Assembly: GCF_008692195.1 (NCBI RefSeq)
Contig: NZ_RXOM01000015.1
Location: 29,023 to 93,022 of the forward strand
Reading direction: 5' to 3'
Length of the DNA stretch: 64,000 bases
DNA from: Salegentibacter sp. R32
GTDB lineage: Bacteria; Bacteroidota; Bacteroidia; Flavobacteriales; Flavobacteriaceae
Part shown: positions 33,868-42,845 of the stretch, in pieces
Numbering within the stretch: position 1 is the stretch's first letter
Layout of the letters: each line of letters begins with the position of its first letter
Notes under the pieces: generated by a model
Told to the model about the DNA's origin: nothing
Databases searched by the model: none
The model's input: the letters and a program-made list of their open reading frames with translations, nothing else
Made by a program: the position numbers and the translations under genes

Positions 33868-34866
33868 ATGGCAGTGTTAAGAAAATTACTTTTTCCGTTT
33901 TCTCTGCTTTACGGACTTATAGTACTATTGCGAAACAAGCTTTACGACTGGGGAATAAAAAAATCGACAAGTTTTGAGATTCCTATTATGTGCGTAGGAA
34001 ATTTAAGTGTTGGCGGAACCGGTAAATCGCCAATGATTGAGTATTTAATTAAACTTTTGAAAGAAAGAAAAAGGGTTGCAACACTCAGCCGAGGTTATAA
34101 AAGAGAAAGTAAAGGATTTTACCTATTAACTGGAAATGAAAAAGCTTCTTATGTTGGTGATGAACCTCTTCAATTTAAAACAAAATTCTACAGTATTCAG
34201 GTAGCGGTTGATGAAAAGCGGGTAAGAGGAATTGAAGAACTTCTTCAACTAAAGCAAAAACCAGAAGTGGTATTATTAGATGATGCTTTTCAACATAGAA
34301 AAGTAAAGCCCGGTTTTTCAATTTTGCTTACTACTTATAAAGATTTGTTTATTCATGATTATGTGCTACCTGCCGGAAATCTTCGTGAACCTAAAAATGG
34401 AGCTAGAAGAGCAAATGTAATTGTAGTAACTAAATGCCCTCTTGACACTTCTGAAAAAGAAATGAAAATTCTAGAGGAAAAACTGAAACTTAAGTGTGAC
34501 CTCCCAGTTTTCTTTACTTCTATAAAGTATTCAAATCAAGTCTATAATCTTCAGCAAAAAGCTTTAGCTACAGAAGCCTTAAAAGATTTTATTTTGGTTA
34601 CTGGAATTGCAAACCCTCAACCTTTACTAAAACACTTAAATGAACTTCAATTAAACTATAAGCACTTTAATTTCCCAGATCATTATAATTTTAAAGAAAA
34701 AGAGATCACTGCTTTAAAAAAGGAAAAGTTGATTATTACTACTGAAAAAGATTTTATGCGCTTAAAGAACAGACTGAAACAAGAACAACTTTATTACCTT
34801 CCGATTGAGGTACACTTTTTAAAAGATTCAGAAAAATTTGAAGAAATTATACTTAGGAATTTTTAG
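33868..34866 (+). CDS. lpxK: Tetraacyldisaccharide 4'-kinase
   Basis: This 332-residue enzyme phosphorylates the 4' position of the lipid A precursor at the inner membrane. An N-terminal hydrophobic helix (LLFPFSLLYGLIVLL) precedes a P-loop (VGNLSVGGTGKSP), then SRGYKRESKGF, GDEPLQF and LLDDAFQHRKV, all family hallmarks including the DDxFQH segment. It shows that the organism makes lipid A. The gene end overlaps the 3' end of the convergent histidine kinase gene by 14 bp. Confidence 0.95.
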   Translation: MAVLRKLLFPFSLLYGLIVLLRNKLYDWGIKKSTSFEIPIMCVGNLSVGGTGKSPMIEYLIKLLKERKRVATLSRGYKRESKGFYLLTGNEKASYVGDEPLQFKTKFYSIQVAVDEKRVRGIEELLQLKQKPEVVLLDDAFQHRKVKPGFSILLTTYKDLFIHDYVLPAGNLREPKNGARRANVIVVTKCPLDTSEKEMKILEEKLKLKCDLPVFFTSIKYSNQVYNLQQKALATEALKDFILVTGIANPQPLLKHLNELQLNYKHFNFPDHYNFKEKEITALKKEKLIITTEKDFMRLKNRLKQEQLYYLPIEVHFLKDSEKFEEIILRNF

Positions 34867-37102
34867 ATGAGCTTTCTACAAGGTTTTTGTATATTTTTTC
34901 AAAGAAAAATTCGGTTTTATAGGGTTTTGGGATAATATCATTAAAACCATATTTTAAAAATTCTCTGATCTCTTCAGATATATTAACTGCCGTAAGTGCT
35001 ATGATTGGAGTTTTGGTATCTTTCTTTCTAATCACCTTGGTTGCTTCTATCCCATCCATTATCGGCATATGGATATCCATCAAAATAAGGTCGTATTTAT
35101 TTTTTAAATTAAGGTTAACCGCTTCTTCACCGTTATTGGCAATTTCACAATCCAATCCCTTATTTTCTAATATCTTACAAGTTATTTTTTGATTGAGTTT
35201 ATTATCTTCAACCACCAAAATTTTCTTATCCTTAAAGACTTCTTCTATGGGTTTTTCTTCTGTAACACCTCTATCTACATTAAATTCTTTGGTAGAAACG
35301 AAGTTCTCTGTCTTCTCATATGATATTTTAAAGAAAAAACGAGAACCTTTTCCTGGTTCACTTTCCAATTCTATATTGCTGTTTAAAAACTTGAGAAGGT
35401 TTTTAACTATAGGTAATCCTAAACCGGTTCCCGCTTGAACAGAAGGAACCTCATTAGCTCCTTGATTAAATTTTTCGAAAATTTTCTTTTGATTTTCCTT
35501 AGCTATTCCTTGACCATTATCTTCTACTTCAAACTGTAAAAGAACTCTAGAATCGGTTTCATTAATTAAAGAGGCTTTTATCCAAATATCTCCGTTTTTG
35601 GTAAATTTAATCGCATTTGAAATTAAGTTAATCAAAATCTGGGAAAGTTTTACCACATCTCCCCTAAGTGATTTTGGGAGTTGCGGATCTATCTCTAAAT
35701 GTAAGGTGTTACCATTTTCTTTTGCAGATCGACGTAAGGGTTCAACAACACTTTTAAGTTTGGCTCTTACATTAAAATCTACTTCTATTTTATTTAGCTT
35801 ATTAGATTCTAATTTATTTATATCTAATATATTATTTATTAATGATAAAAGATGTTCTCCTGAATGTTTTAAAGATTTTAAATGTTCTTCTTGTTGCGGG
35901 GTAGGGTTTTCTTTCAGCAATAAATAAGTCAATCCTGTAACCGCATAAATAGGTGTTCTTAGTTCGTGGGTTATAGTCGATAAAAACTGCTCTCTGTACC
36001 TCATTGCTGTTAATGACTTCTCCCTAGATTCTATTAATTCTGAATTTTTTTGTTTTAATAATGTATTGGCCTTAGCCCTCAAGTTATTATTTTTATAAAG
36101 CGATACGGTAAATAACGATAGTATAGCAATAAACAAAGCACTTAAAATAATGGTAAGTTGGTTATACTTTATAGATTTTTCTTGTTCTGAATTTGCTAAA
36201 GATAATTTGGAAATAGTATCTACTGCAGATTGAATACTTTTGGAGTCAGTAACTTTATCGTTGGTAAAACGATTATTTTGAAAACTAATAATCGAATTTT
36301 TAATTCTACTGGAAATATTCAAATAATGTATTTGCTCTGCTTGATTGTTGTTTAACGTATGAATAGCTACGAGTAACTCGGAAGCCCTGAGTTTTTGCAT
36401 TTCATAATTATTAGAATGCGCTTGATAATAAACTTTATTTGCAATTGCGGCAGCTTTATCTAAAGTATTTAAATCCTTAAGTATTTGAGCCTTTAAGTAA
36501 TAAGTTTCACCAGAAAAGTGACTACTAGGATAATCTTTTATTTTAGCTTCTACACTTTCAATAAGCTTTAAAGCCTCTTCTAATTTTTTTTCTGAATATA
36601 AAAGTTTTGCATAAACAAAATTTCCTATAAAAGAATGTATCTTTTTTCCATTCTCTCCTATTTTGTGAGATTTTTCAAAAATTTTTTTAGCCTCTTCAAC
36701 CTCTCCTTCTTCTAGTAAAATCTTTGTATATAGATAATAACTGAATGGAAGTAACATTTTACTAAACTTTTTAGAATCTTTTCGCAAAATATCATTCAAA
36801 ATACCTTTAGCTTCATCTCTTCTTTCAGCTTTATAAAAAATATCTGCCATGTAAAACCTAGAAGATATCCATAGCTGTTCATTTTTGTTTTTTTTAGCTA
36901 CTTTACCAATAAAAGCCAGTCTTTTAATAAGTTTCGGGTAATTATAGTATTCATAGTTTTGGTGAATACTATCGATAATAGACTCAAACTCTTCAGTTTC
37001 TATTTCTGAAATTTGGCTTGCCTCTCCTTGAGCTTTCAGTTGTATCTGAAAACCTATTATAAAAATTAAAGAAAGTAAAAATCTATTTAATCTTTTACAC
37101 AT
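34853..37102 (-). CDS. Hybrid sensor histidine kinase with TPR-like sensor region
   Basis: This 749-residue protein has a signal peptide (1-24), a periplasmic TPR-like helical region (about 40-300), one membrane helix (about 316-336), and a short coiled coil. HisKA follows with phospho-acceptor His379 (STITHELRTP), then HATPase_c (N box NLISNAIKF near 492-500, DNGQGIA, GTGLGLPIV) and a C-terminal receiver with Asp676 (LILMDIHMP). It would autophosphorylate and pass the phosphate to its own receiver. There is no separate HPt or output domain, so a partner elsewhere is needed. The signal is unknown. It lies 12 bp downstream of gapA. Confidence 0.92.
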   Translation of the reverse strand: MCKRLNRFLLSLIFIIGFQIQLKAQGEASQISEIETEEFESIIDSIHQNYEYYNYPKLIKRLAFIGKVAKKNKNEQLWISSRFYMADIFYKAERRDEAKGILNDILRKDSKKFSKMLLPFSYYLYTKILLEEGEVEEAKKIFEKSHKIGENGKKIHSFIGNFVYAKLLYSEKKLEEALKLIESVEAKIKDYPSSHFSGETYYLKAQILKDLNTLDKAAAIANKVYYQAHSNNYEMQKLRASELLVAIHTLNNNQAEQIHYLNISSRIKNSIISFQNNRFTNDKVTDSKSIQSAVDTISKLSLANSEQEKSIKYNQLTIILSALFIAILSLFTVSLYKNNNLRAKANTLLKQKNSELIESREKSLTAMRYREQFLSTITHELRTPIYAVTGLTYLLLKENPTPQQEEHLKSLKHSGEHLLSLINNILDINKLESNKLNKIEVDFNVRAKLKSVVEPLRRSAKENGNTLHLEIDPQLPKSLRGDVVKLSQILINLISNAIKFTKNGDIWIKASLINETDSRVLLQFEVEDNGQGIAKENQKKIFEKFNQGANEVPSVQAGTGLGLPIVKNLLKFLNSNIELESEPGKGSRFFFKISYEKTENFVSTKEFNVDRGVTEEKPIEEVFKDKKILVVEDNKLNQKITCKILENKGLDCEIANNGEEAVNLNLKNKYDLILMDIHMPIMDGIEATKVIRKKDTKTPIIALTAVNISEEIREFLKYGFNDIIPKPYKTEFFFEKIYKNLVESSSKNS

Positions 37103-37114
37103 ATAATTGACGCA

Positions 37115-38119
37115 TTAAGAGCCAACTAATACAATTAAATCTATTAAACGGTTACTATAACCGCGTTCATTATCGTACCAACCAATTAGTTTGACTAAAT
37201 GACCATCGATTACCGAGGTCATCTCGCTATCAAATATACAAGAAAAAGTATTACCAAGAATATCTACTGAAACAATTGGGTCTTCATTGTAGCTAATAAT
37301 ATTCTTAAATTTTGTCTCGGAGGCGTGTTTAAAAAGGCTATTCACTCCTTCAATAGATGTTTTCTTTTTTACATTTAACGTCATATCTGTTAAAGAGCCG
37401 TTAGGAACAGGAACCCGAATCCCACATCCTCCAATAACATTCGATAAATCAGGAAAAATTTTAGTAAGAGCTTTTGCAGCACCTGTAGTCGTGGGTACGA
37501 TTGATTGCGCTGCAGCTCTTGCCCTTCTTAAATCCCGATGGGGTTGGTCATGCAAGCTTTGGTCTGAGGTGTAAGAATGAACCGTAGTAATATAAGCCTG
37601 CTGAACATTTAAAACTTCGTGGACCACCTGTAACATCGGAGCTGCATTATTAGTGGTACAAGAAGCATTCGAAATAATTTTTTCACTTCCATCCAATAAA
37701 TGCTCATTAACGCCAAGAACAATCATTTTTATATCATCATCAATGGGAGGAACAGAAAGAATTACTTTTTTAGCACCTCCATTTAAATGATGCTGAAGCT
37801 CTTCTTTCTTTTTAAATTTTCCTGTTGATTCTACTACTACATCTACATCAAAATTTTTCCAATCAATTTGAGAGATATCAGTTTGTTTTGTTAAAGGAAA
37901 ATCTTTTCCATCAACCAAAATTTGATTTTCATTCGATTTTACTTCATTAGGTAAAACTCCGTGAATACTATCATATTTTAATAAATGTGCTAAAGTTTTA
38001 GCATCTGCCAAATCGTTAATTGCAACTATTTCAATATTCGGGTGATTTAATAAAAGTCGAAACAGACTTCTCCCAATACGGCCGAAACCGTTAATGGCAA
38101 TTCTTATTTTATTTGACAT
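37115..38119 (-). CDS. gap: Type I glyceraldehyde-3-phosphate dehydrogenase
   Basis: This 334-residue glycolytic/gluconeogenic enzyme has an NAD-binding AINGFGRIGRSLFRLL start. The catalytic Cys is in SNASCTTNNAAPML, and HSYTSDQSLHD and GWYDNERGYSNR follow. The usual SCTTNCLAP reads SCTTNNAAP, a common flavobacterial variant. Cofactor preference (NAD or NADP) cannot be judged here. The ATG overlaps the lipA stop by one base (TAATG), so the two are translationally coupled. The histidine kinase gene follows 12 bp later. Confidence 0.94.
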   Translation of the reverse strand: MSNKIRIAINGFGRIGRSLFRLLLNHPNIEIVAINDLADAKTLAHLLKYDSIHGVLPNEVKSNENQILVDGKDFPLTKQTDISQIDWKNFDVDVVVESTGKFKKKEELQHHLNGGAKKVILSVPPIDDDIKMIVLGVNEHLLDGSEKIISNASCTTNNAAPMLQVVHEVLNVQQAYITTVHSYTSDQSLHDQPHRDLRRARAAAQSIVPTTTGAAKALTKIFPDLSNVIGGCGIRVPVPNGSLTDMTLNVKKKTSIEGVNSLFKHASETKFKNIISYNEDPIVSVDILGNTFSCIFDSEMTSVIDGHLVKLIGWYDNERGYSNRLIDLIVLVGS

Positions 38120-38991
38120 TAATCTATGTGTTTATGCGCTTTATAAGAAGAACGTACTAAAGCACTACTTTCAACGTGTCTAAATCCTAAATCTAAACCT
38201 ATTTCTTCGTATTTCTTAAACTGGTCTGGTGTTACAAACTGTTGAACCGGTAAGTGTTTTTTACTAGGTTGAAGGTATTGACCGATTGTTACCACATCTA
38301 CATCTACCGATCTTAAATCGTGTAAAGTCTGGATTACTTCATCTTCCTTTTCTCCCAAACCAAGCATAATCCCAGATTTAGTTCTGTTAATTCCTTGTTT
38401 TTTCAAGTAATCCAAAACTGCTAGACTCCTGTCGTATTTTGCTTGAATTCTTACCTCACGGGTTAATCTTTTTACAGTTTCCATGTTGTGTGAAACCACT
38501 TCTGGAGCAACCTCAACAATTCGATCTATATTTCTTTCGACTCCTTGAAAATCCGGAATTAGGGTTTCTAAAGTAGTATTGGGATTTATCCGGCGAATGG
38601 CTTTTACCGTTTCTGCCCAAATAATAGAACCCATATCTTTTAAATCGTCACGGTCTACACTGGTAATTACCGCATGTTTTATATCCATTAATTTAATGGA
38701 GCGTGATACTTTTTCAGGCTCGTCCCACTCCACCGTTTCCGGTCTTCCGGTTTTTACTCCACAAAATCCGCAAGAACGTGTACAAACATTCCCTAAAATC
38801 ATAAAAGTGGCGGTTCCTTCACTCCAGCATTCCCCCATATTCGGGCAACTTCCTGAAGTACAAATGGTGTGTAAATCGTACTTATCTACCAACTTTCTAA
38901 GGTTTGTATATTTTTTACCGGTCGGTAATTTTACACGTAACCATTTAGGTTTTTTCTTTGTCTTTTCGGGTGCAAGGGTTTCTACTGCCAT
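38119..38991 (-). CDS. lipA: Lipoyl synthase
   Basis: The start [14 protein letters not shown] (290 residues) is preferred over an ATG seven codons upstream, because family members begin near here. This radical-SAM enzyme inserts two sulfurs into octanoyl chains on lipoyl domains. It has the auxiliary cluster motif ([12 protein letters not shown]), the radical [11 protein letters not shown] cluster and the C-terminal [10 protein letters not shown], whose Ser serves as a ligand. The length is normal. It is followed directly by gap. Confidence 0.97.
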   Translation of the reverse strand: MAVETLAPEKTKKKPKWLRVKLPTGKKYTNLRKLVDKYDLHTICTSGSCPNMGECWSEGTATFMILGNVCTRSCGFCGVKTGRPETVEWDEPEKVSRSIKLMDIKHAVITSVDRDDLKDMGSIIWAETVKAIRRINPNTTLETLIPDFQGVERNIDRIVEVAPEVVSHNMETVKRLTREVRIQAKYDRSLAVLDYLKKQGINRTKSGIMLGLGEKEDEVIQTLHDLRSVDVDVVTIGQYLQPSKKHLPVQQFVTPDQFKKYEEIGLDLGFRHVESSALVRSSYKAHKHID

Positions 38992-39072
38992 AACAAAATT
39001 TATAGTAAACAAAGATACAAAATAAAGTATTGCTAAAAGAATGAAGAATTATAGATTATAAGTATGGCTAGC

Positions 39073-39624
39073 CTAAGAATTTTTATCCTGAATAATTTCA
39101 GCTAACAGCTTTTTTGCCCTTAATAATTTTACTTTTACATTATTAATGGGTTCATCTATTTTTTCTGAAATATCTTTATAACTCATTTCCTGAAAATACC
39201 GAAAATGAATCACTTCTTGATAATGTGGCTTTAGCTTTTTAATTAAAGCCAAAAGATTGGAAAGGTTTTGCTCGGTAATCAATTTATCTTCAGCAGAAGG
39301 AGTTTCATCAATAAATGTTTTTTCAGCTCTTTTATCTACCTGCGTAGTTTCAATATTTTTCTTTCTAATTAAATCAATATGAATATTCTTGGAAATGGCA
39401 ATCAACCAAGTTTGAAAATTATATTCTTCCTTAAAAGTTTCCAACCTATCAAAAGCTTTTGAAAAAGTTTGTACGGTAACTTCCTCGGCTTCGTATTCAT
39501 CTTTAATACGTTTTAATTGAAATCGATAAACTTGATTCCAATAATTATCCAATAAAAATTTATATGCTTTTTGATTTCCTTTCTTGGCCTTGTCGATTTG
39601 TTGATAGAGCTGTTCAGAAATCAT
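39073..39624 (-). CDS. ECF-type RNA polymerase sigma factor
   Basis: This 183-residue sigma factor has region 2 (about 10-75: WNQVYRFQLKRIKDEYEAEEVTVQTFSKAFDRL and FQTWLIAISKN) and region 4 (about 115-175: KLKPHYQEVIHFRYFQEMSYKDISEKIDEPINNVKVKLLRAKKLL). No anti-sigma gene is adjacent, and its ATG overlaps the glycosyltransferase stop (ATGA), so it is translated after that gene. Housekeeping SigA has other motifs. The regulon is unknown. Confidence 0.93.
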   Translation of the reverse strand: MISEQLYQQIDKAKKGNQKAYKFLLDNYWNQVYRFQLKRIKDEYEAEEVTVQTFSKAFDRLETFKEEYNFQTWLIAISKNIHIDLIRKKNIETTQVDKRAEKTFIDETPSAEDKLITEQNLSNLLALIKKLKPHYQEVIHFRYFQEMSYKDISEKIDEPINNVKVKLLRAKKLLAEIIQDKNS

Positions 39625-40724
39625 TTCCAGAATTGAGGTTTTGAGAGCGAATTAAAAATAAAGATAACAAATTGTAGCGAAACCAAGCATAAATCTTGAA
39701 AAGGCAAGAACCAAAGTAAATCTTTTTCCTTAAAAATTGAAGCCGCTTTTCCGTAGGCGATATACTGAATAGCAAAACGTACAAGCATCGCTGCTAAAAT
39801 TAAACGCCAATCGTAAAACGCCAACAAAACAAAACTTAACATCCAAAATAAAAATTGAGATAAATAGAAAAGCCCTAATTTAAATTGCTGGGATTTTTTA
39901 TAAAATTTCGCTGTAGAAATATGTCGCCTTTTTTGCCGGAACCAAGCTTTCCAAGTGTTTTTGGGTTGACTATAGGTGAAGCTTTCTTCAGAAAAAACGA
40001 TGGAAGTATTTGTTTTAGTGGCTACTTCATTTACAAATAAATCGTCATCCCCGGAAAGTAGATTCATATGAGAGACAAATCCTTTATTTTCATAAAAAAC
40101 AGTGGATGTATAAGCTAAATTACGGCCAACTCCCATGTAAGTACGTCCGTTTTTTGCTGCTGAAAAATACTGTAATGCGGTTAATAGGGTTTCAAAGCGA
40201 ATAATTTTGTTTAAGAAAGAGTCCTTCACTTTTTCGTAAGCTCCATAACCCAACACTAAGTCTTTTTCAGGTTGAAATCCTTGCGCCATTTCCTTTAACC
40301 ACTGATTGGTTTTTGGGTAACAATCGGCGTCGGTAAATAAAAGTTTTTCAAATTTTGCTTTCTTTATTCCCAGAGTTAAAGCATATTTTTTATTTCCCCA
40401 GAAACGTTCGTTACTTTCTACATTTACCACTACTACCCGACTATCCTTAAGTTCAAAATCTTCCATTACCGCCAAAGTTTCATCAGAAGAAGAATCGTTG
40501 ATCAAAATCACTTCAAACTCGGGATAATCCTGATTTAAAATATACGGTAAGTTTTGCTGAAGGTTTTCTGCTTCGTTTTTTGCACAAATCACCACAGAAA
40601 CCGGTTGGTTTATTCTAATTTGGGGTTTCTTTTCAACAGCAAAAAGAAACTTAAAAAATGAAATGTAAAATAAAATATTAATAGTTGCTACCACTAAGAA
40701 GCAGTAAAATAACAGTAACAACAT
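39621..40724 (-). CDS. Family 2 glycosyltransferase, membrane-bound
   Basis: This 367-residue protein has an N-terminal membrane helix (LLLLFYCFLVVATINILFYISF), then a GT2 GT-A domain: VSVVICAKNEAENLQQNL, VILINDSSSDETLAV, LLFTDADCYP (DxD) and GDDDLFVNEVA. The catalytic QKRRH pattern is FRQKRRHIS. Three C-terminal membrane segments (about 275-365) follow. It would use a nucleotide sugar to make an envelope or surface glycan. The acceptor is unknown. It is coupled to the sigma-factor gene downstream. Confidence 0.9.
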   Translation of the reverse strand: MLLLLFYCFLVVATINILFYISFFKFLFAVEKKPQIRINQPVSVVICAKNEAENLQQNLPYILNQDYPEFEVILINDSSSDETLAVMEDFELKDSRVVVVNVESNERFWGNKKYALTLGIKKAKFEKLLFTDADCYPKTNQWLKEMAQGFQPEKDLVLGYGAYEKVKDSFLNKIIRFETLLTALQYFSAAKNGRTYMGVGRNLAYTSTVFYENKGFVSHMNLLSGDDDLFVNEVATKTNTSIVFSEESFTYSQPKNTWKAWFRQKRRHISTAKFYKKSQQFKLGLFYLSQFLFWMLSFVLLAFYDWRLILAAMLVRFAIQYIAYGKAASIFKEKDLLWFLPFQDLCLVSLQFVIFIFNSLSKPQFWK

Positions 40725-40733
40725 GTGCCTTAA

Positions 40734-40943
40734 TTAAGCTTTACTTTTAGAATCATTGCTACAATCGCCCATTTCTTCCGGCATTTTCCCACAAAAACTG
40801 CAAGGTTCGCCCTCTTTATTTAAATAAGGATTTTGGCTTGCGCAAGTTCCTGCAAATTTTCCGTCTTTTTTTGCCCAAATTTTAATGGCAATTCCTGCAA
40901 AAGCAATTGCTAATAACGTTATGGTAATCAATAATAATTTCAT
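40734..40943 (-). CDS. Small Cys-containing membrane protein
   Basis: The ATG giving MKLLLITITLLAIAFAGIAIKIW (69 residues) is better than one six codons upstream. One N-terminal transmembrane helix is followed by a soluble tail with a CASQNPYLNKEGEPCSFCGKMPEEMGDC pattern. The four Cys, two as CSFC, suggest a small metal or Fe-S site. No named family is recognised, though similar membrane proteins are widespread in Flavobacteria upstream of glycosyltransferases. It lies 9 bp upstream of the glycosyltransferase gene, in the same operon. Confidence 0.7.
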   Translation of the reverse strand: MKLLLITITLLAIAFAGIAIKIWAKKDGKFAGTCASQNPYLNKEGEPCSFCGKMPEEMGDCSNDSKSKA

Positions 40944-41093
40944 AGTGCAAAAATAAAACATTCTTTATTGATGCTAAAATATATCTGGTAATTAATAATT
41001 CATTTACATTATTTAACTAAACTTTACCACACAAACACCTAAAACAGAATTGTTTAGAATTATCTTCGTACCATAAACTAAAAAATTACAACA

Positions 41094-41750
41094 ATGAAGA
41101 TCAACAGATCGATTATAGCTTTGGCTATTTCTTCTTTACTTATTCTTTCGTGTAAAGAAAATAAAGAAAAGGACAATATGAATGAAGATTCTATGGAAAT
41201 GAACGAATCTTCTGATATGTCTGAAAGTAATGAAATGTCTTCTGATAGCGAAATGCAGAATGAAAACGAAATGGAAGAAGACACTACTGGAGACGGAAAT
41301 GAAATGGATTTAGCACAAGTTGCTATGAATGCTAAAGACCTTTCTACTTTTGTTTCTGCTTTACAAAAAGCGGGAATGGTAATTAAAATTAAAGGTGAAG
41401 GTCCTTATACAATTTTTGCTCCTACCAACGAAGCTTTTAACAAATTACCAAAAGGAACTGTTGAAAGTCTTATGGAACCTTCTAATACTGAAAAATTGGA
41501 ATCAATCATTAGTTACCATATTATTCCTGGGAACGTAGATTCTACCAAACTGAAGAGCTTAATTGAGGACAGTGAAAATAAAAAATACACCTTAGAAACA
41601 GCAAATAACGGAAAAATTGACGCCATGCTTAAAGATGGCAACATTGTTCTTAAAGATGGTAAAGGAACAGAAATTATGATTTCCAACGCAGACCAAAAAG
41701 GTCAAAATGGAGTAATACATTCTGTGAATACCGTTTTAATGAGAAAATAA
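41094..41750 (+). CDS. Fasciclin-domain lipoprotein with Met/Glu/Ser-rich linker
   Basis: This 218-residue protein has a lipoprotein signal (AISSLLILSC, Cys20). An acidic linker of about 50 residues follows, in which MN/MS/MQ units repeat (NMNEDSMEMNES, SNEMSSDSEM). Then comes a fasciclin/FAS1 domain (about 80-216) with the typical TFVSALQKAGM, YTIFAPTNEAF, LESIISYHI, DGKGTEIMI and NGVIHSVNTVLM. FAS1 domains mediate adhesion or protein contact on cell surfaces. The Met-rich linker could bind metal or be oxidised. That is speculative. It is monocistronic, with its own terminator. Confidence 0.9.
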   Translation: MKINRSIIALAISSLLILSCKENKEKDNMNEDSMEMNESSDMSESNEMSSDSEMQNENEMEEDTTGDGNEMDLAQVAMNAKDLSTFVSALQKAGMVIKIKGEGPYTIFAPTNEAFNKLPKGTVESLMEPSNTEKLESIISYHIIPGNVDSTKLKSLIEDSENKKYTLETANNGKIDAMLKDGNIVLKDGKGTEIMISNADQKGQNGVIHSVNTVLMRK

Positions 41751-41796
41751 TTTTTAGAGATAAAAATTATTTGGTTAGATTAAGTTAAGTTAGGGA

Positions 41797-41830
41797 AAAC
41801 AGGTCTTTTAAATAAGACCTGTTTTTTTTA
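41797..41830 (+). terminator. Rho-independent terminator of the fasciclin gene
   Basis: AACAGGTCTTTT-AA-ATAAGACCTGTT is followed by eight T residues on the plus strand. The stem is about 9 bp, 50 bp after the stop codon, and lies at the junction with the convergent murB gene. Confidence 0.88.
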
Positions 41831-42844
41831 TGAGATAATGTTGACTTCCATTTCTAAATCAATCTCGAATTTCTCTTTTATTTTTAGCTGAATAAATTCT
41901 GCCAACTTCAAAATTTCTTCTCCCGTGGCATTTCCGTAATTCACTAAAACTAATGCCTGATTTTGATGAACACCGGCATCGCCTTTTCGATAACCTTTAA
42001 AACCTGCTTGGTCGATTAACCAACCGGCCGGAACTTTTACTTCTGTTGCTGAAATTTTGTATGACGGGATTTCAGGATATTTTGCTTGAAGTTTTTCAAA
42101 AGCTGAAATTAAAATAATTGGGTTTTTAAAAAAACTTCCACTATTTCCTATTTCTTTAGGATTAGGTAACTTTTGCTCTCGAATAGCGATCACGACATCA
42201 GAAACATCTTTAATCGTAGGATTTGAAATTCCTTTTTTATCTAATTCATTTAAGATTGCACCGTAATCGGTTTTTAATTGATGGTTTTTCTTGGTAAGTT
42301 GAAAAGTAACCGAAGTAATAATATATTGCCCTTTTACTTCATTTTTAAAAATGGAATTTCGGTAACCAAATCGGCAATCTTCCTTGGTAAAAATCTTTTT
42401 CTCCAAGGTTTGAATATGAATGGCTTCGCATTCTACAAAAACATCTTTTAATTCCACTCCGTAAGCACCAATATTCTGAATAGGAGAAGTTCCTACATTT
42501 CCGGGAATAAGCGATAAATTCTCTATTCCACCGTAATTATTTTCTACGCAAAACAACACCAACTGATGCCAATTTTCTCCGGCATTTACTTTTAAGAAAA
42601 CTTCATCTTCAGTTTCATTAACAACTTGCTTTCCTTTTAAGTTGACATGTAAAACAGTAGCGTCAAAATCTTTGGTAAATAAACAGTTGCTTCCGCCACC
42701 TAAAACAAAAAGTTCTGAGGAATATACTTTCCTCAGAACTTTCTCTAATTCTTCTTCATTAACTACTTCAATAAAATTTTTAGCCTTTACATCTAAGCCA
42801 AAAGTATTGTAAGCTTTTAATGAAAAATTATGTTCTTGTTGCAT
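41828..42844 (-). CDS. murB: UDP-N-acetylenolpyruvoylglucosamine reductase
   Basis: This 338-residue FAD enzyme makes UDP-MurNAc for peptidoglycan. The N-terminal FAD domain has NTFGLDVKA, FVLGGGSNCLFT, GIENLSLIPGNVGTSPIQNIGAYG (type I layout) and CRFGYRNSIFK. The catalytic Ser is in GNSGSFFKNP. A C-terminal lid with PAGWLIDQAGFKG and HQNQALVLVN follows. The length fits type I MurB. Its start lies 1 bp from the aminotransferase stop upstream, so the two genes are co-transcribed. Confidence 0.96.
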   Translation of the reverse strand: MQQEHNFSLKAYNTFGLDVKAKNFIEVVNEEELEKVLRKVYSSELFVLGGGSNCLFTKDFDATVLHVNLKGKQVVNETEDEVFLKVNAGENWHQLVLFCVENNYGGIENLSLIPGNVGTSPIQNIGAYGVELKDVFVECEAIHIQTLEKKIFTKEDCRFGYRNSIFKNEVKGQYIITSVTFQLTKKNHQLKTDYGAILNELDKKGISNPTIKDVSDVVIAIREQKLPNPKEIGNSGSFFKNPIILISAFEKLQAKYPEIPSYKISATEVKVPAGWLIDQAGFKGYRKGDAGVHQNQALVLVNYGNATGEEILKLAEFIQLKIKEKFEIDLEMEVNIIS

Positions 42845-42845
42845 C

